64,000 bases of DNA. Origin: Diplonema papillatum (taxonomy: Eukaryota > Euglenozoa > Diplonemea > Diplonemida > Diplonemidae). Made by a program: the position numbers and the translations under genes. The stretch covers positions 62,001 through 126,000 of the forward strand of contig JAPJBO010000514.1 in assembly GCA_030068145.1 (NCBI GenBank). Direction: 5' to 3'. Below, in pieces: positions 52,098-62,383 of the stretch (position 1 is its first letter; each line of letters opens with the position of its first letter). The notes beneath the pieces were generated by a model. The model saw only the letters and a program-made list of their open reading frames with translations, was not told where the DNA came from and made no database searches.

Positions 52098-55000
52098 ATG
52101 ACGGAGGGAGTGGCGGAAGTAGATGCACCCGAGGTTGCTGTCAATGTAGAACCTTCTCAAGATAATGCCGGAGCGCCGGGCACAGGCGACACAGACATAC
52201 AGCCGGCATCACAGGAGACTAACATGCGTGATACGGCCACACCGCAGGAAAATGGCGAGGATGTTGCTATCAAGGCCGAAGTTGCAGATTTCGATGAAGC
52301 CGACAGCAGTGCACAGGCGGCAGAACAAGAGGCTACATCCGAACACAACGAGAAAGAAAGCGAGGGTCTGTTCTCTTTTTTTCTCAGGTCCTTAGTAGTT
52401 CGTAGCCGTCCTATGAAGCTAGCTTTTTTTTTTTTTTCCGAGACATTGCAATGCGTTCCAAAAATGTAAGCCTGAGCAATGAGCGAACCAACACCAAACT
52501 GAAGATCATGTCACTGTCACAGTTTACATGTCCGTGCTTCACATGGAGATCCCTAACTCAAGACATACCAGGTGAAAAAGAAGAAGAACAACCTGAAGAG
52601 AGGCCTGGAACTCGGCCCAGGGATTTATACGCCGGTCTAGATGGGCGGGTCACCCGTCCATCCTCAAAAAAAAAAAAAAATGTCGTTATGGAGTACTACC
52701 GAGAGCGCTACAATGCCGTCTTATTCAAAGCCGTCAACAACGCATCCACTCCATCAAACGCACCGAAGGAAGCCTTTCGCGACGCTGTGCACAGAAGAAA
52801 AGAGAGACCAGCGAAGATCGTCGACATCGAAAGCGCAGACGTGAAGAAGGCCATCGACGCCCTGAAGAAGACCGCAAGAACGACGGACTTTTCCGCAACT
52901 TTCCTCACCACCATCCGACCTGCAGAAATAGACATAGTTACAACACAGTTCAACAGATGGATTGCAGAAGGGATACCGGAAAAACACGCGCTCTCGTGGA
53001 TTTTTCTCATCCGGAAGATCGGCCACAAACGCACGTCCGCAGCGGGATACCGGCCTATAGCCATCATGCCCCTTATGGTGAAACTACTGCACGTGTGTCT
53101 CTACCTCAAAATGAACCACACGTGTCAACAGATCATCAGGGAGCAGAACTTTCAATTCGGTTGCGGAAGGCCAGACGCGACGCTCGAGATCTTTCAGAGA
53201 GCCCAAGACTGGCTTGATGCAGACGACGGCGACGACGATGACCATGCCGTGGTCATAGCGGACATCGAGGCAGCTTACGACTCGGTGCCGCACACTCAAC
53301 TTCTCAACGTCGTCAGGTGCTCCCTAGGTGAAACATGGGCCAACACGCTGGAGCCAGTAGTCCGGTCTCAGCTTTTCACGCTGACGACTCACGAAGGCTT
53401 CACACCCGCCATGCTCCCACAACAGGGCCTGCTGCAGGGCTCGCCGCTCAGTGTCGTGCTCTATCTTCTTTATACAGCGACGCCACCGAAAATCACCTCC
53501 TCGTACTGCAAGGCCTACGTTGACGACCTCACCGTCCTCCTAAAATGGTCGCAGATAGCTCAGCACGTCCAACGACTCAACGAGTGGCTTCGAGAAAAGC
53601 ATTTCCGTATGGCGAAAGCCAAGTTCAAAATTGTCGCGCGACGGCAACGAAGTCTGCAGGTACCCGGACTGGGATGCACCGCGACGGTAACGCAGGCGCG
53701 ACTGCTCGGGGGTTGCCTGCACGCGGAAAAGACAGTCACGGCATGTAAGCGAAATGATGGAAAGGTGGAACGATTCAGCCGCGCGTGTGCTTTAGTTCGG
53801 CAGTCCTACTTCCAGTCGACAAGAAGGAAAGCCGACCTATTCCGGAGCCACGCCCTACCCACCCTGTCAGCACACGTACTGTCTCGATGTTTCCAACCCG
53901 ACCATTGGAAGCTGAACGCGGCCTACAACTCCTTGGTACCGACGCACAGAAACAGCAAAGGCGTGCGAGACTACACGGCTAGTGGAATTGGCTTTCGCCT
54001 GACGCGGATATCGGACTACTGCGACGCGCAGAGGACACGGGCCCACATCGCAGCGAGGCCGCACACCCGAAGCCAGCAGCTTCCAGCGAGGGACTTCCAA
54101 CTGCGACCCGTCCGGACAGGAGCCAAGCCGAAGATCCTCGCAGATCTGGAATGCGCGCTGCAGAGAGCAACGGGGCAGGTCGTCGAAATAGCGACAGACG
54201 GAAGCTTTCGAGAGGAAGCGCAGGTTGGTGCTGTGGGTGTCTACCTGAACGGCAAGGCCTACGGAGCCAAAATCGTCGGGAAGATATGCTCAAGTACGCA
54301 AGCGGAGCTTTGCGCGATCGCACTCGTAGCAACCGCGATCGCGAACACCTCGTCGCCCCTACTCCGCAAGTGGTGGTGCGACAGCAAGAGCGCGATCGCA
54401 AGGGCAGCGAGCGCGAGGAGAGGAGACCCGCTGGCAGTCGTCCTGAAAGACGCTCCGGAGATCACGTGGGCGAAGGGTCACGCGCAGAACATGGCCATCA
54501 ACGCCGCCGATGCAGCCGCCACCGCCGCCTACAAGACACGCAGCCGGTATGACCTGGAGTGGAGCTACCACGCAGCCGGGATCACGCACGTGTGCGCGCA
54601 CGAAGAAGAAGACTATGTGCAGATGGACGAACCGGGGCGTTTTGTAAGGAAGACGCGAGAACACATACGGGACACGGGCCTGCGACGGCGGCTACTGCAG
54701 GATGGAACCCCCGCCGCCCTGCTAAACCCGCGCATCCTTGCCGGTCTACGAAAATGTCACGGCGCCACTGACATACTGCAAGCCCTAGTGCGGCGGGCGA
54801 TCATGCCACGACACACGAGGCGACAGTGCACGGTACCAGGATGTCAGCAGCCGGGAAACGCAGACCACGTCCTCACAGCCAACGACGCGGCTCACCTCCA
54901 GAGCTTTTCAGAACCCGCTGGGCTTGAATCCATCTACGGTAGAGAGCCGAAGCTAAATGATGTGCTGATCGAATTCTCGCGGTGCAACAAAGCTGCAATG

Positions 55001-58000
55001 AAGAGCGTCTGCGAGCGGATACGAGTACAAGAGTCGGAAGACAAGGCCGCAGAGTGGGCAAACTGGCTGAGAAGCGAATTGAGCACCCGGTAAGAGGGCG
55101 AGCAAACTGATTTTGGCATCTTATTTCTTATTTTCTTTCTCTAACTAAAGCGCGTCACCAAAACTCCTTGCCAAACAAACAAAGGTCGCAAGACACCAAA
55201 CTGATCGTCCTTCGGGATCGACGGTAACACAAAAAAAAAAACCCACGGGCTGGCGGGTGTGGGTAGGCTACCACAGCAGTCATAGGGGGTCATGGGGGGG
55301 CCCATAGGGGGTCCATAGGGGGGTCATGGGGGGGTCATGGGGGTCCCAGGGGGTCATAGGGGGGGGGGGGTCATGGAGGCGAGCAAGCGGCCCAACCCGG
55401 CGAGACACAGCCGAACTTCCAACCGCAGTGGTGGATTCTATCACGCCCAACTCAGGATGGGGCCGGGTCAATGCCGGGGAAAAGGAAGGACATGCTAGGG
55501 CAACATACGTTGTTCAGCTCCTGGAAGAGACAGTGCACGGCAACCCAGCCAGCCTCACGAAGCGAAACCCCACCGCCTCCATACACGAAGGACTACAGCC
55601 TATGGGAAGACTCGAGGACCCGTTGCGGTACACGAACGTACGCCGAACATTATTGAAGTTCGCAAAGGCTTCGGTGTACTTCGATGCCGTGTCGGCGGTC
55701 CTCGCAAAGAGAGAGCAGTTGGCACGACGCCCCATGCCCTTATTCTCCAACTCTTCCTTGTAATCCAACTGCTGTGTTTTCCCCCTCACGCGCCCTTTGC
55801 CGGACAACTGCTGGTTCTCCCACCTCTCTGCTGCACCCTCCACCCTCTGGAACATCTGGCTCGGAATCTATACACGGTGCGCAGTGATGCACGGTGATGC
55901 ACAGTGATCCACGCTAGTGCGGTGTGCACAGTGACACGATAGCGCATGGTGGTGCATAGTGATCCACAGTGGAGGACAGTGGTGGCACTAATTTTCGGGC
56001 CCTCAACGACTTTGCAGGGCTGGCTGGGGTGGCTGGACAGGCTGGACCACCACTGGGGGGGGGGGTCTGGGGGGTCGACAAACACGTGCTCGGCACCCCG
56101 GTGCAAAAGACGGGTACCCGTCCATCTACATGGACTATTGCTCTAGGCCGAAATCCCCTTATAAATCCCTGACTCGGCCTGCTCAAAAAAAAAAAAAAAA
56201 ACAGAGGTCTGTGTGGATGCGTCAACGCAGGTTTTATTATCCTGCAATCGAACCAGGTGTAACACCTAAGCACATACACCTTCTTCGGTAGTTCCTCGGT
56301 TGGGTTCTTACCTTCCAGGAAACGGGGTTCGTGCACTCTGCTTCTGCAGATTTTGGTTGCGAAATGTAAGGGATAATTTATGAGAGGTGTCACCCTGCAG
56401 GACCTCGGATGCTCGGAGAAGAAAGGTCTTTAACCACTTAAGTGTGTTAATTTGGAAAAAGGGCGGGCTCCGTAGTGAACATCAGGTATCCGTTAGAGCT
56501 CGGAGCCCATCTGCCCGATGAAGGATGAGTTCAAAGATTTGTGTCAGGTCTTTCCAATAAAGCAAACGGCGACCACTTTCGACCATTCTTTGGCCTCTCA
56601 CCTGCGAACTTGACATCCGCGAACTTTCTTGATTTACTACCACTACAGCAGTAGTTCGTCCAAAAGTGGTTAACCCCTTACAGAGGAGGGAGGTTGTCCA
56701 GCGCACAGAAAGCCTTCTGGGGAATCTGTGGATTGAACTCGAGAGTTTTACGACTCCAAAGTGGGAAACCTGGTGCTTGTCGGAAAGGTTTCGTAGCACA
56801 TCTATCCGCGTTGATCATTTCTGATGTGTATCTTTGCTGGATGCCCGTGTCCGAACTCCGGAACGGAAAGAAATCTGCTCCACCGTTTCGAAGTAGCGGC
56901 ACACAATGCACGTTAAATCATTACACGCACCTATTTTACTGTACTACACAAGAACCCCACCAGGAGACTTTGAACCTTGAATTACTGAACCATTTCTCAA
57001 GCGAACACTCACTCTAAATATGCCACAGGCGCGCTCTCGCCCAAGTCGAAGAAAGAGAAAAAGGAGAAGAAGCACAAGAAGGACAAGAAAGACAAGAAGG
57101 ACAAGAAGTCGAAAGAAAAGCGGAAGCGAGCCAAGGACAGCGATGATGATGACGACGAAGAGGTGCGACCGGCAAAGCGTCCCCGCACGAAGGCCGATGT
57201 GTCGTCACCCAAGAAAAAAGGAGACAACATGCCAAACAAGCCAAAGGGCCCTCAGACAGCTTACTTTATGTTCATGGGACAGAAGCGACAAGAGGTCTGT
57301 GTTTTGTGGTTGCATGAACACCTCACACAAGTTGCTACCCGTGTTACTTCTAATGCCACTCAAAAGGTACCTCGCAAAACCCGGGCAAAGTGTGGCACTA
57401 CTCACCGTGCTGGTAACTCCCTCTAATGCAACAGGAGACCCAAATATCAAAGGAGGAAATGTGCTGGTACATGGTTCCAAGCATGTCCTTCCAAAACTGT
57501 TCCCACCACATGTACTACGATTGCGAATGGTCGGATGGTTGCACCGCCCCACCTTCCCATCCAAAAAAAAAGCAAATTACTCGGTTCCCCCAAAAAAGAA
57601 GTGTTCCCTATTCATGCAATCCCCGAATGCCGTTGCTTTGGTAGCCGGAAGCTGTTGCATCTTTCGATGTCGTGCCTCACCGTTCACTCACACCCAACTA
57701 CAACCGAACTCCTGAAGGAGCGTCACAACAAAGAAAGCTGCTGCCGGTACTTGGCACCCATGGTGCCCAGAACGCCTTTTCCGTGCAATTACAGTCACAA
57801 TTGTAGGCCATGTTACCATTTTGCCTCTAGGGGCTCAGATTGGACACCGAACGAAAAGCCAAGATTCGGAGTTTGGCATCGAAACACCCTGGCTTTTCAC
57901 GCCAAAGCAGCACACTACCCAATCGCAAACACCCCCCCTAAATGCGTTAGGAAACCTCACAAGGTTTCACAACAGAGTGACACATCTCCCAAAACGAACG

Positions 58001-61000
58001 AGCTGCATCACTGTCTTCAACTCCTTCACTACCCACACCACTGTGGTCAACCAGAGACTTTAAAATACCGAACTAGAAAATCAACATAAAAGTAAAACCC
58101 GCAGATAAAGGACGCGAACCCTACAATGAAGATAGGAGACTTGGCCAAGGAGCTCGGCCGGCAGTGGGGTTTAATAGACGACAGCGAAAAAGCCATATAC
58201 AAGGAAATGGCTGAAGAGGACAAGTATGTGCGATTTGTTAGTTGTGTGTTAGTGGGAAGTTTGTGGGGGTGTCTTACCCTAAACGGAAGTATTCTGGATC
58301 GGAATACACTTAGAACAACCCCCCTGTTCCAAGTTCTTATCGATCCAAAAAGTTGTTCGGGCCATTTCCGCACTTTTGTTTGGCAGGTGTCGCCAGTCTG
58401 TCCAGTGAGCACACAGCGTCGAAGAGCCGCCACACACAGTAGGTGTCATAGAATCCTGGGGCAGGGCTTCGGAAGACAACAGAAGGCGACAGCAACAGCA
58501 ACTGCAAAAAGACAACGGTGCTGGCCCTTCGTTGCATGCGAACGTCAAAGCCTGCACAGAACACTGCATCAACTATCATTTTTCGCTGAAAGCACATTGC
58601 CATCCTCAGAGCCTGCAACCTAGTAATGCACCTGCAAAGGCGGCCCCGAGGCCAATATTCAAAATGCCAGTGCCTCCTAAGCACTTGGCAACTGAAATGT
58701 TAGCCGCCAGCTTCACGAAACGAGCTGTGGCAGAGGAAATCGTAGAAGACCAACCACAAGAAGCCGCAGCTGGAGAAGTTGCAGGCACAGTGGCTGACAG
58801 AGCACTTGTTGTGAAGCGTGTTTTCGACCACTATTCAAGCATTGAAAGCAATACCATGGAGCAACCAGAGTTGTTGTCGACAACATATTGTTGAGGTGTC
58901 CTTGTCTTGAAAGCACATCAGTGCCAGCTGCAAATCTGCAGTTGGTGTAGCCTTATTTCGTTATTTTGCTCTCCACTTGGTTGGCCCTCGGAGTCTCGAA
59001 TACGGGTCGAATACATGGTTCTTGAGTGGTTTACACGTTCTCGCATTTCTACTCGTATCATTCTCATATGCGAGAATACACGAGGATTTCATGCGAGAAT
59101 GCGAGAATCATTCTCGCATCCGAGTCGGATCGGATATATGCCTAGAGCGTGAGCCCAAGGGTCAAGCTCGAGATGCATCCGGACTCCGGGCTTATTAACC
59201 AGCCAGGGCCCTTGGGGGGAGGGGGGGCTGTTCACCCAGTTTTTTCCCAAGCAGCCAGCAGAGCAGTGTAATCGGATCCCTACCCGTACCCAACAGGCAA
59301 CGTTTTGCATCAGAGATGGCAGAATACACGAAGACACGTGAATACAAAGAGGGCATGCAACAAAAAGCGGCAGCCAAAGCAGCTTCACCAAAGAAACGGT
59401 CCTCAGGGGCCAGGAGTGCACCGTCCACTCCGGCTGCGACTCCAAGTAAAGGCACACCCAGGAAATCTGGCGGGTTTCAGTCCGAAGCAGCAGATCTGGA
59501 GACACGACGCCGAGAGCGCGCAGAGGAAGCTCGGGTGCACAAGGTGACCAAGGTCAGGCCATTGCCTGCCAACGAATACCTGGCGAGTTTCGACATTAAT
59601 AAAATCCCTGTGTATGCCTTTCCTTTGGAGCTAAATACTGTGCACCCACAGGCGAGATAAACCAATTGTGCAGGGATATTTTCTTGTGATCAGAGTCATA
59701 GTTGCTCCACCGTTTACCCTCTCAGCGTTGACATTCAGGGCACTGGGCAGAAGTCACATCCCACTCGCCACCGCTGTGATGAAGCGAAATGCTGTGGTTT
59801 AATTAACCAGTTTGGATTCCTCTTGTTCGTAGCAGTTCCAAGCTGACACTTCATAGCGGGCACAACATGCAAGAAGGCCTGGAAGAAATCAGGGGCCGCG
59901 GGTAGCACCCGAGAGCGCCACTCACATCACCTTGAATCTGAGCCCAGACCTGACCCGCACTGACAATCCCGCATGTGTCCTCAGAGCCAATCCTTTTCCG
60001 GAAGTTACAGATCCAGTTTGCCGACTTCCCTTACCTACATTGTTCTGTCAGCCAGAGGCTTTTAGCCTAGGAGACCTATTGCGGTTAACGGTACGGCCCG
60101 ATGCAAGAGAATGAGATCTCCCCTGTTTTTTCCATGCACATCCACAAGACACCCTACTACACGAAGAAAGTGCAGCTTTCCAGGATAGTTAACCCTGTCC
60201 CCGCGTGAAGCGTTTCAAGGGTCAACCCTTCCTTCAAAAAGAGACGACTGCATCATCCGGGGCCTGTGGACATGGTCAACAGGATCGTCAATGTGTCACC
60301 ACTTCAGATCTCTGCATCCGGGTTGCGGAATGTTCACGCATTCCCTTTCGGCAATCCTGCACGTCCGAGCAAGCTCGTCAGTGGCAGCTTTGAGGCGAGC
60401 AATTACACCTTGCCTTAGGACCGACTGACCCATGTCCAATTGCTGTTGACACGGAAACCTTCTCCACTTCGGCCTTCAATGTTCTCCATTGAATATTCGC
60501 TACTACAACCAAGATCTGCACTCAACCACACTCCATCGAGGCTCACACCAACGACTTCGCGGCGTGGGCCACGCACTCCTACACACGCCTGGCTTTGTGA
60601 TACCAGTACACGGCCAACTATGGGTGGATCGCTTGAGCATCATCCATTTTCGGGACCGGTGCATTCGGCAGGTGAGTTGTTACACACTCATTATCGGATG
60701 CCGACTTCCATGGCCACCGTCCTGCTGTCAAGATGAACCGACACCCTTTGTGGGATCTGATGAGCGATCACTCGGACACCTTAAGTCAGCTCTCGGTTCA
60801 TCCCACATCGCCAGTCCTGCTTACAAGAAGTGGCCCACTTAGAACCAGGATTCTATGTCAGGGTTCAATGAAGTATCCCCCATTTAAAGTTTGAGAATAG
60901 GTCGAGGAAGCGATTTCCCCAATGCCTCCAATCATTCGCTTTACCTGGTGTAACTCCTGTTTTGGTTCTATCTATCCTGAGGGAAACTTCGGAGTGAACC

Positions 61001-61892
61001 AGCTACTAGATGGTTCGATGGGTCTTTCGCCCCCATACCCAGCTTTCACGAGCGATTTGCACATCAACACCGCAACAGACCTCCACCAGGGTTTCCGCCG
61101 GCTTCGTCCTATCCAGGCTTAGTTCACCATCTTTCGGGTCCCAACAAGTGTACTTAACTCCTGAGCCGAGCCACAGGACTCAGAAGAAGCCAGCCAGTAA
61201 AAGGAGCAAGTGGCCTTTGCTAGCTCATTTCCAATGGAAAAAAACCATGAACATGAATCTCACACAAACACAGCTTATGCGACAGGAACAAGGTTCAGCA
61301 ATACTTGGATCGCCTGGAAAGAATGCGAGCGAACCCGTCTCAGAAGTTGATTGAGCCACTTGTACGGAAAATGGAGGCGAGCTTGGTGAAGAAGCTGAAG
61401 AAGCTGATGGAGCAAATTGGCACAGAACCAGTTGGACATTCGGCAGATGTCGAAATCGTTGGTGTTAACTACAACCCGTCAGCATCCGGCGAGCAGAAGA
61501 AGCGGATTAAGCTCATGAGCAAGCTTAGGACACCCGACATGTCTCCTTCACAGACTTCAGCTCAGGGGAGAAGGAGTCTAGCGTGGTCCCAGGCTTCTGC
61601 AGATGTTCCCAGGTTGTCGTCAGCAGGAGTGGATGACTTGACAGCCACACCTGCCACAGGTCGACGCTCCATTCATTCACAATCAGCAACACCCCACATG
61701 CAGTCACTACTTGATGCTGCTGCTGAGACCGACTCAACGATCCGCACCGGCCGTGCAGATGGCGTTCAAAATTCATCTCCTGCTTTTACACTCGCAATGT
61801 GCATGGACGATGAGAACATTTCAGAGAGCTTTCTCGACGCAAGTATGACACAGGATTTCTCGGAGCCCCACACTGAGCTCGTTGCTTCGTGA
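52098..61892 (+). CDS. HMG-box chromatin protein, six exons
   Basis: Exons: 52098-52365, 57029-57294, 58105-58223, 58465-58517 (or to 58817), 59314-59609 and 61299-61892. All are GT-AG and phases 1,0,2,1,0 stay in frame, giving 531 residues (631 with the longer exon 4). Exon 1 is acidic (MTEGVAEVDAPEVAVNVEPS onward). Exon 2 is a Lys-rich KKEKKHKKDKKD tract, an acidic run and the first HMG helix (PKGPQTAYFMFMGQKRQE). Exon 3 completes the box (IKDANPTMKIGDLAKELGRQ, then W and the DDSEKAIYKEMAEEDK helix). Exons 5-6 are Lys/Ala-rich then Ser/Thr-rich with a coiled segment LVRKMEASLVKKLKKLMEQ. HMG boxes bend DNA, so a nuclear chromatin role is inferred. Exon GC is clearly lower than in neighbouring genes. 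Intron 1 (4.7 kb) contains a retrotransposon ORF. A link of exon 1 to exon 2 rests on phase and on acidic/basic composition, so exon 1 is the least certain. Confidence 0.75.
52451..55093 (+). CDS. Reverse transcriptase with RNase H and CCHH-like C terminus
   Basis: An 880-residue ORF. RT motifs: VVIADIEAAYD (first catalytic Asp, about residue 270), LLQGSPLSVVLYLL and KAYVDDLTVLL (YVDD, about 355). RNase H motifs follow: EIATDGSF (about 580), STQAELCAI, WWCDSKSAIA and WAKGHAQNMAINAADA, which provide the D-E-D-(H/N)-D set. CTVPGCQQPGNADH near 792 is a small zinc-knuckle-like motif. RT plus RNase H without LTRs fits I/ingi-type LINEs. Residues 1-75 include a lysine run coded by A14 and may be non-element sequence. 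The frame is intact, so this copy may be young. Confidence 0.93.
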   Translation: MRSKNVSLSNERTNTKLKIMSLSQFTCPCFTWRSLTQDIPGEKEEEQPEERPGTRPRDLYAGLDGRVTRPSSKKKKNVVMEYYRERYNAVLFKAVNNASTPSNAPKEAFRDAVHRRKERPAKIVDIESADVKKAIDALKKTARTTDFSATFLTTIRPAEIDIVTTQFNRWIAEGIPEKHALSWIFLIRKIGHKRTSAAGYRPIAIMPLMVKLLHVCLYLKMNHTCQQIIREQNFQFGCGRPDATLEIFQRAQDWLDADDGDDDDHAVVIADIEAAYDSVPHTQLLNVVRCSLGETWANTLEPVVRSQLFTLTTHEGFTPAMLPQQGLLQGSPLSVVLYLLYTATPPKITSSYCKAYVDDLTVLLKWSQIAQHVQRLNEWLREKHFRMAKAKFKIVARRQRSLQVPGLGCTATVTQARLLGGCLHAEKTVTACKRNDGKVERFSRACALVRQSYFQSTRRKADLFRSHALPTLSAHVLSRCFQPDHWKLNAAYNSLVPTHRNSKGVRDYTASGIGFRLTRISDYCDAQRTRAHIAARPHTRSQQLPARDFQLRPVRTGAKPKILADLECALQRATGQVVEIATDGSFREEAQVGAVGVYLNGKAYGAKIVGKICSSTQAELCAIALVATAIANTSSPLLRKWWCDSKSAIARAASARRGDPLAVVLKDAPEITWAKGHAQNMAINAADAAATAAYKTRSRYDLEWSYHAAGITHVCAHEEEDYVQMDEPGRFVRKTREHIRDTGLRRRLLQDGTPAALLNPRILAGLRKCHGATDILQALVRRAIMPRHTRRQCTVPGCQQPGNADHVLTANDAAHLQSFSEPAGLESIYGREPKLNDVLIEFSRCNKAAMKSVCERIRVQESEDKAAEWANWLRSELSTR
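52451..55241 (+). mobile_element. Non-LTR retrotransposon, 5' end unclear
   Basis: Comprises the RT/RNase H ORF, a 3' untranslated tail of about 140 bp and a terminal A11 run (55231-55241). The tail is found again alone at 12684-12765. No long terminal repeats or apurinic-type endonuclease domain are visible, so the copy is probably 5'-truncated. It lies on the sense strand of the HMG-gene first intron. Confidence 0.85.
55285..55376 (+). repeat. G-rich GGGGGTCAT repeat
   Basis: About nine units of (G)5-11 TCAT/CCAT follow the retrotransposon poly(A). Runs of G on one strand could fold as G-quadruplexes. Confidence 0.9.
55432..55763 (+). other. Protein-like open frame in HMG-gene intron 1
   Basis: The frame reads through TYVVQLLEETVHGNPASLTK and FAKASVYFDAVSAVLAKREQ to a TAA at 55761. 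It has helix-like character and balanced composition, but no ATG at a sensible place. Acceptors at 55431 or 55450 would be in phase with HMG exon 1, but no donor inside it matches exon 2. It could be an alternative 3' terminal exon of that gene, a relic of another gene, or chance. Confidence 0.35.
55885..55985 (+). repeat. Degenerate 11-bp GCACAGTGATC repeat
   Basis: GCAGTGATGCACGGTGATGC and similar phrases run for about 100 bp. They resemble the CACAGTGAATCACGG phrases inside the 2483 element. Confidence 0.6.
56680..56868 (+). repeat. Dispersed repeat family E, copy 2
   Basis: Matches 4450-4648; lies in HMG-gene intron 1. Confidence 0.75.
57888..58070 (+). repeat. Dispersed repeat family F, intronic copy
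   Basis: Matches 44090-44280 (CACTACCCAATCGCAAACAC, GGTTTCACAACAGAGTGACA). Located in HMG-gene intron 2, ending about 35 bp before the acceptor. Confidence 0.75.
60158..60298 (+). repeat. Intronic repeat shared with the 25228 gene (1)
   Basis: Reverse complement of 26921-27062. Located in the last intron of the HMG gene. Confidence 0.85.
60731..60842 (+). repeat. Intronic repeat shared with the 25228 gene (2)
   Basis: Near-identical to 28574-28689, including the terminal KWPT-stop frame. Located in the last intron of the HMG gene. Confidence 0.85.
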
Positions 61893-62383
61893 GCCACTAA
61901 GACATTGCCAGTGTCTTCCATCGACTCTGCTGCACAGAACTCGGTGCAAAGTGGCCTGGCAATATCTGCACGAGGGGGAAGAAGACACAGAGCTAGATAT
62001 GCGAATATTGTTTTGCGAAACAAGGTGTGCCAGTATTCATGTGGCTCCTCAGTTGTGCAACAAACACGATGTGTCTGAGGCTCATACAAGATCTACAAGA
62101 TCCTGGGTCAACAACATACATGGTACCACCTCTGTCTCCCGACATAGAATTACATTTTCACTAGTTAGTAGAGGCCAATAACTCCGGCTAGCTGACACCA
62201 GCGGAAAATTTGCAGATTTGACACCTCACCTTGGTCCCTTCTAAGCCTCAGGTGAACATGGGTGTCAGCATCATTCTGCAATCTTGCTTCCGCTTCCTTT
62301 GTTTCACTTTCTTTGTGTACATGCTATGATATTGTTTCGCTCCAGGTTGCCATCAACGACCATCCAGACTGGTGATCACCAGT
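61893..62383. other. 3' flank of the HMG gene
   Basis: No open frame of note. Probably untranslated region and spacer leading into the satellite. Confidence 0.5.

Noticed and set aside
58518-58817. Certain inclusion of this stretch in HMG exon 4
   Set aside because: Both the short (to 58517) and long (to 58817) forms keep the frame, but the first half (CTEHCINYHFSLKAHCH) does not look like chromatin-protein sequence, so I treat it as optional.
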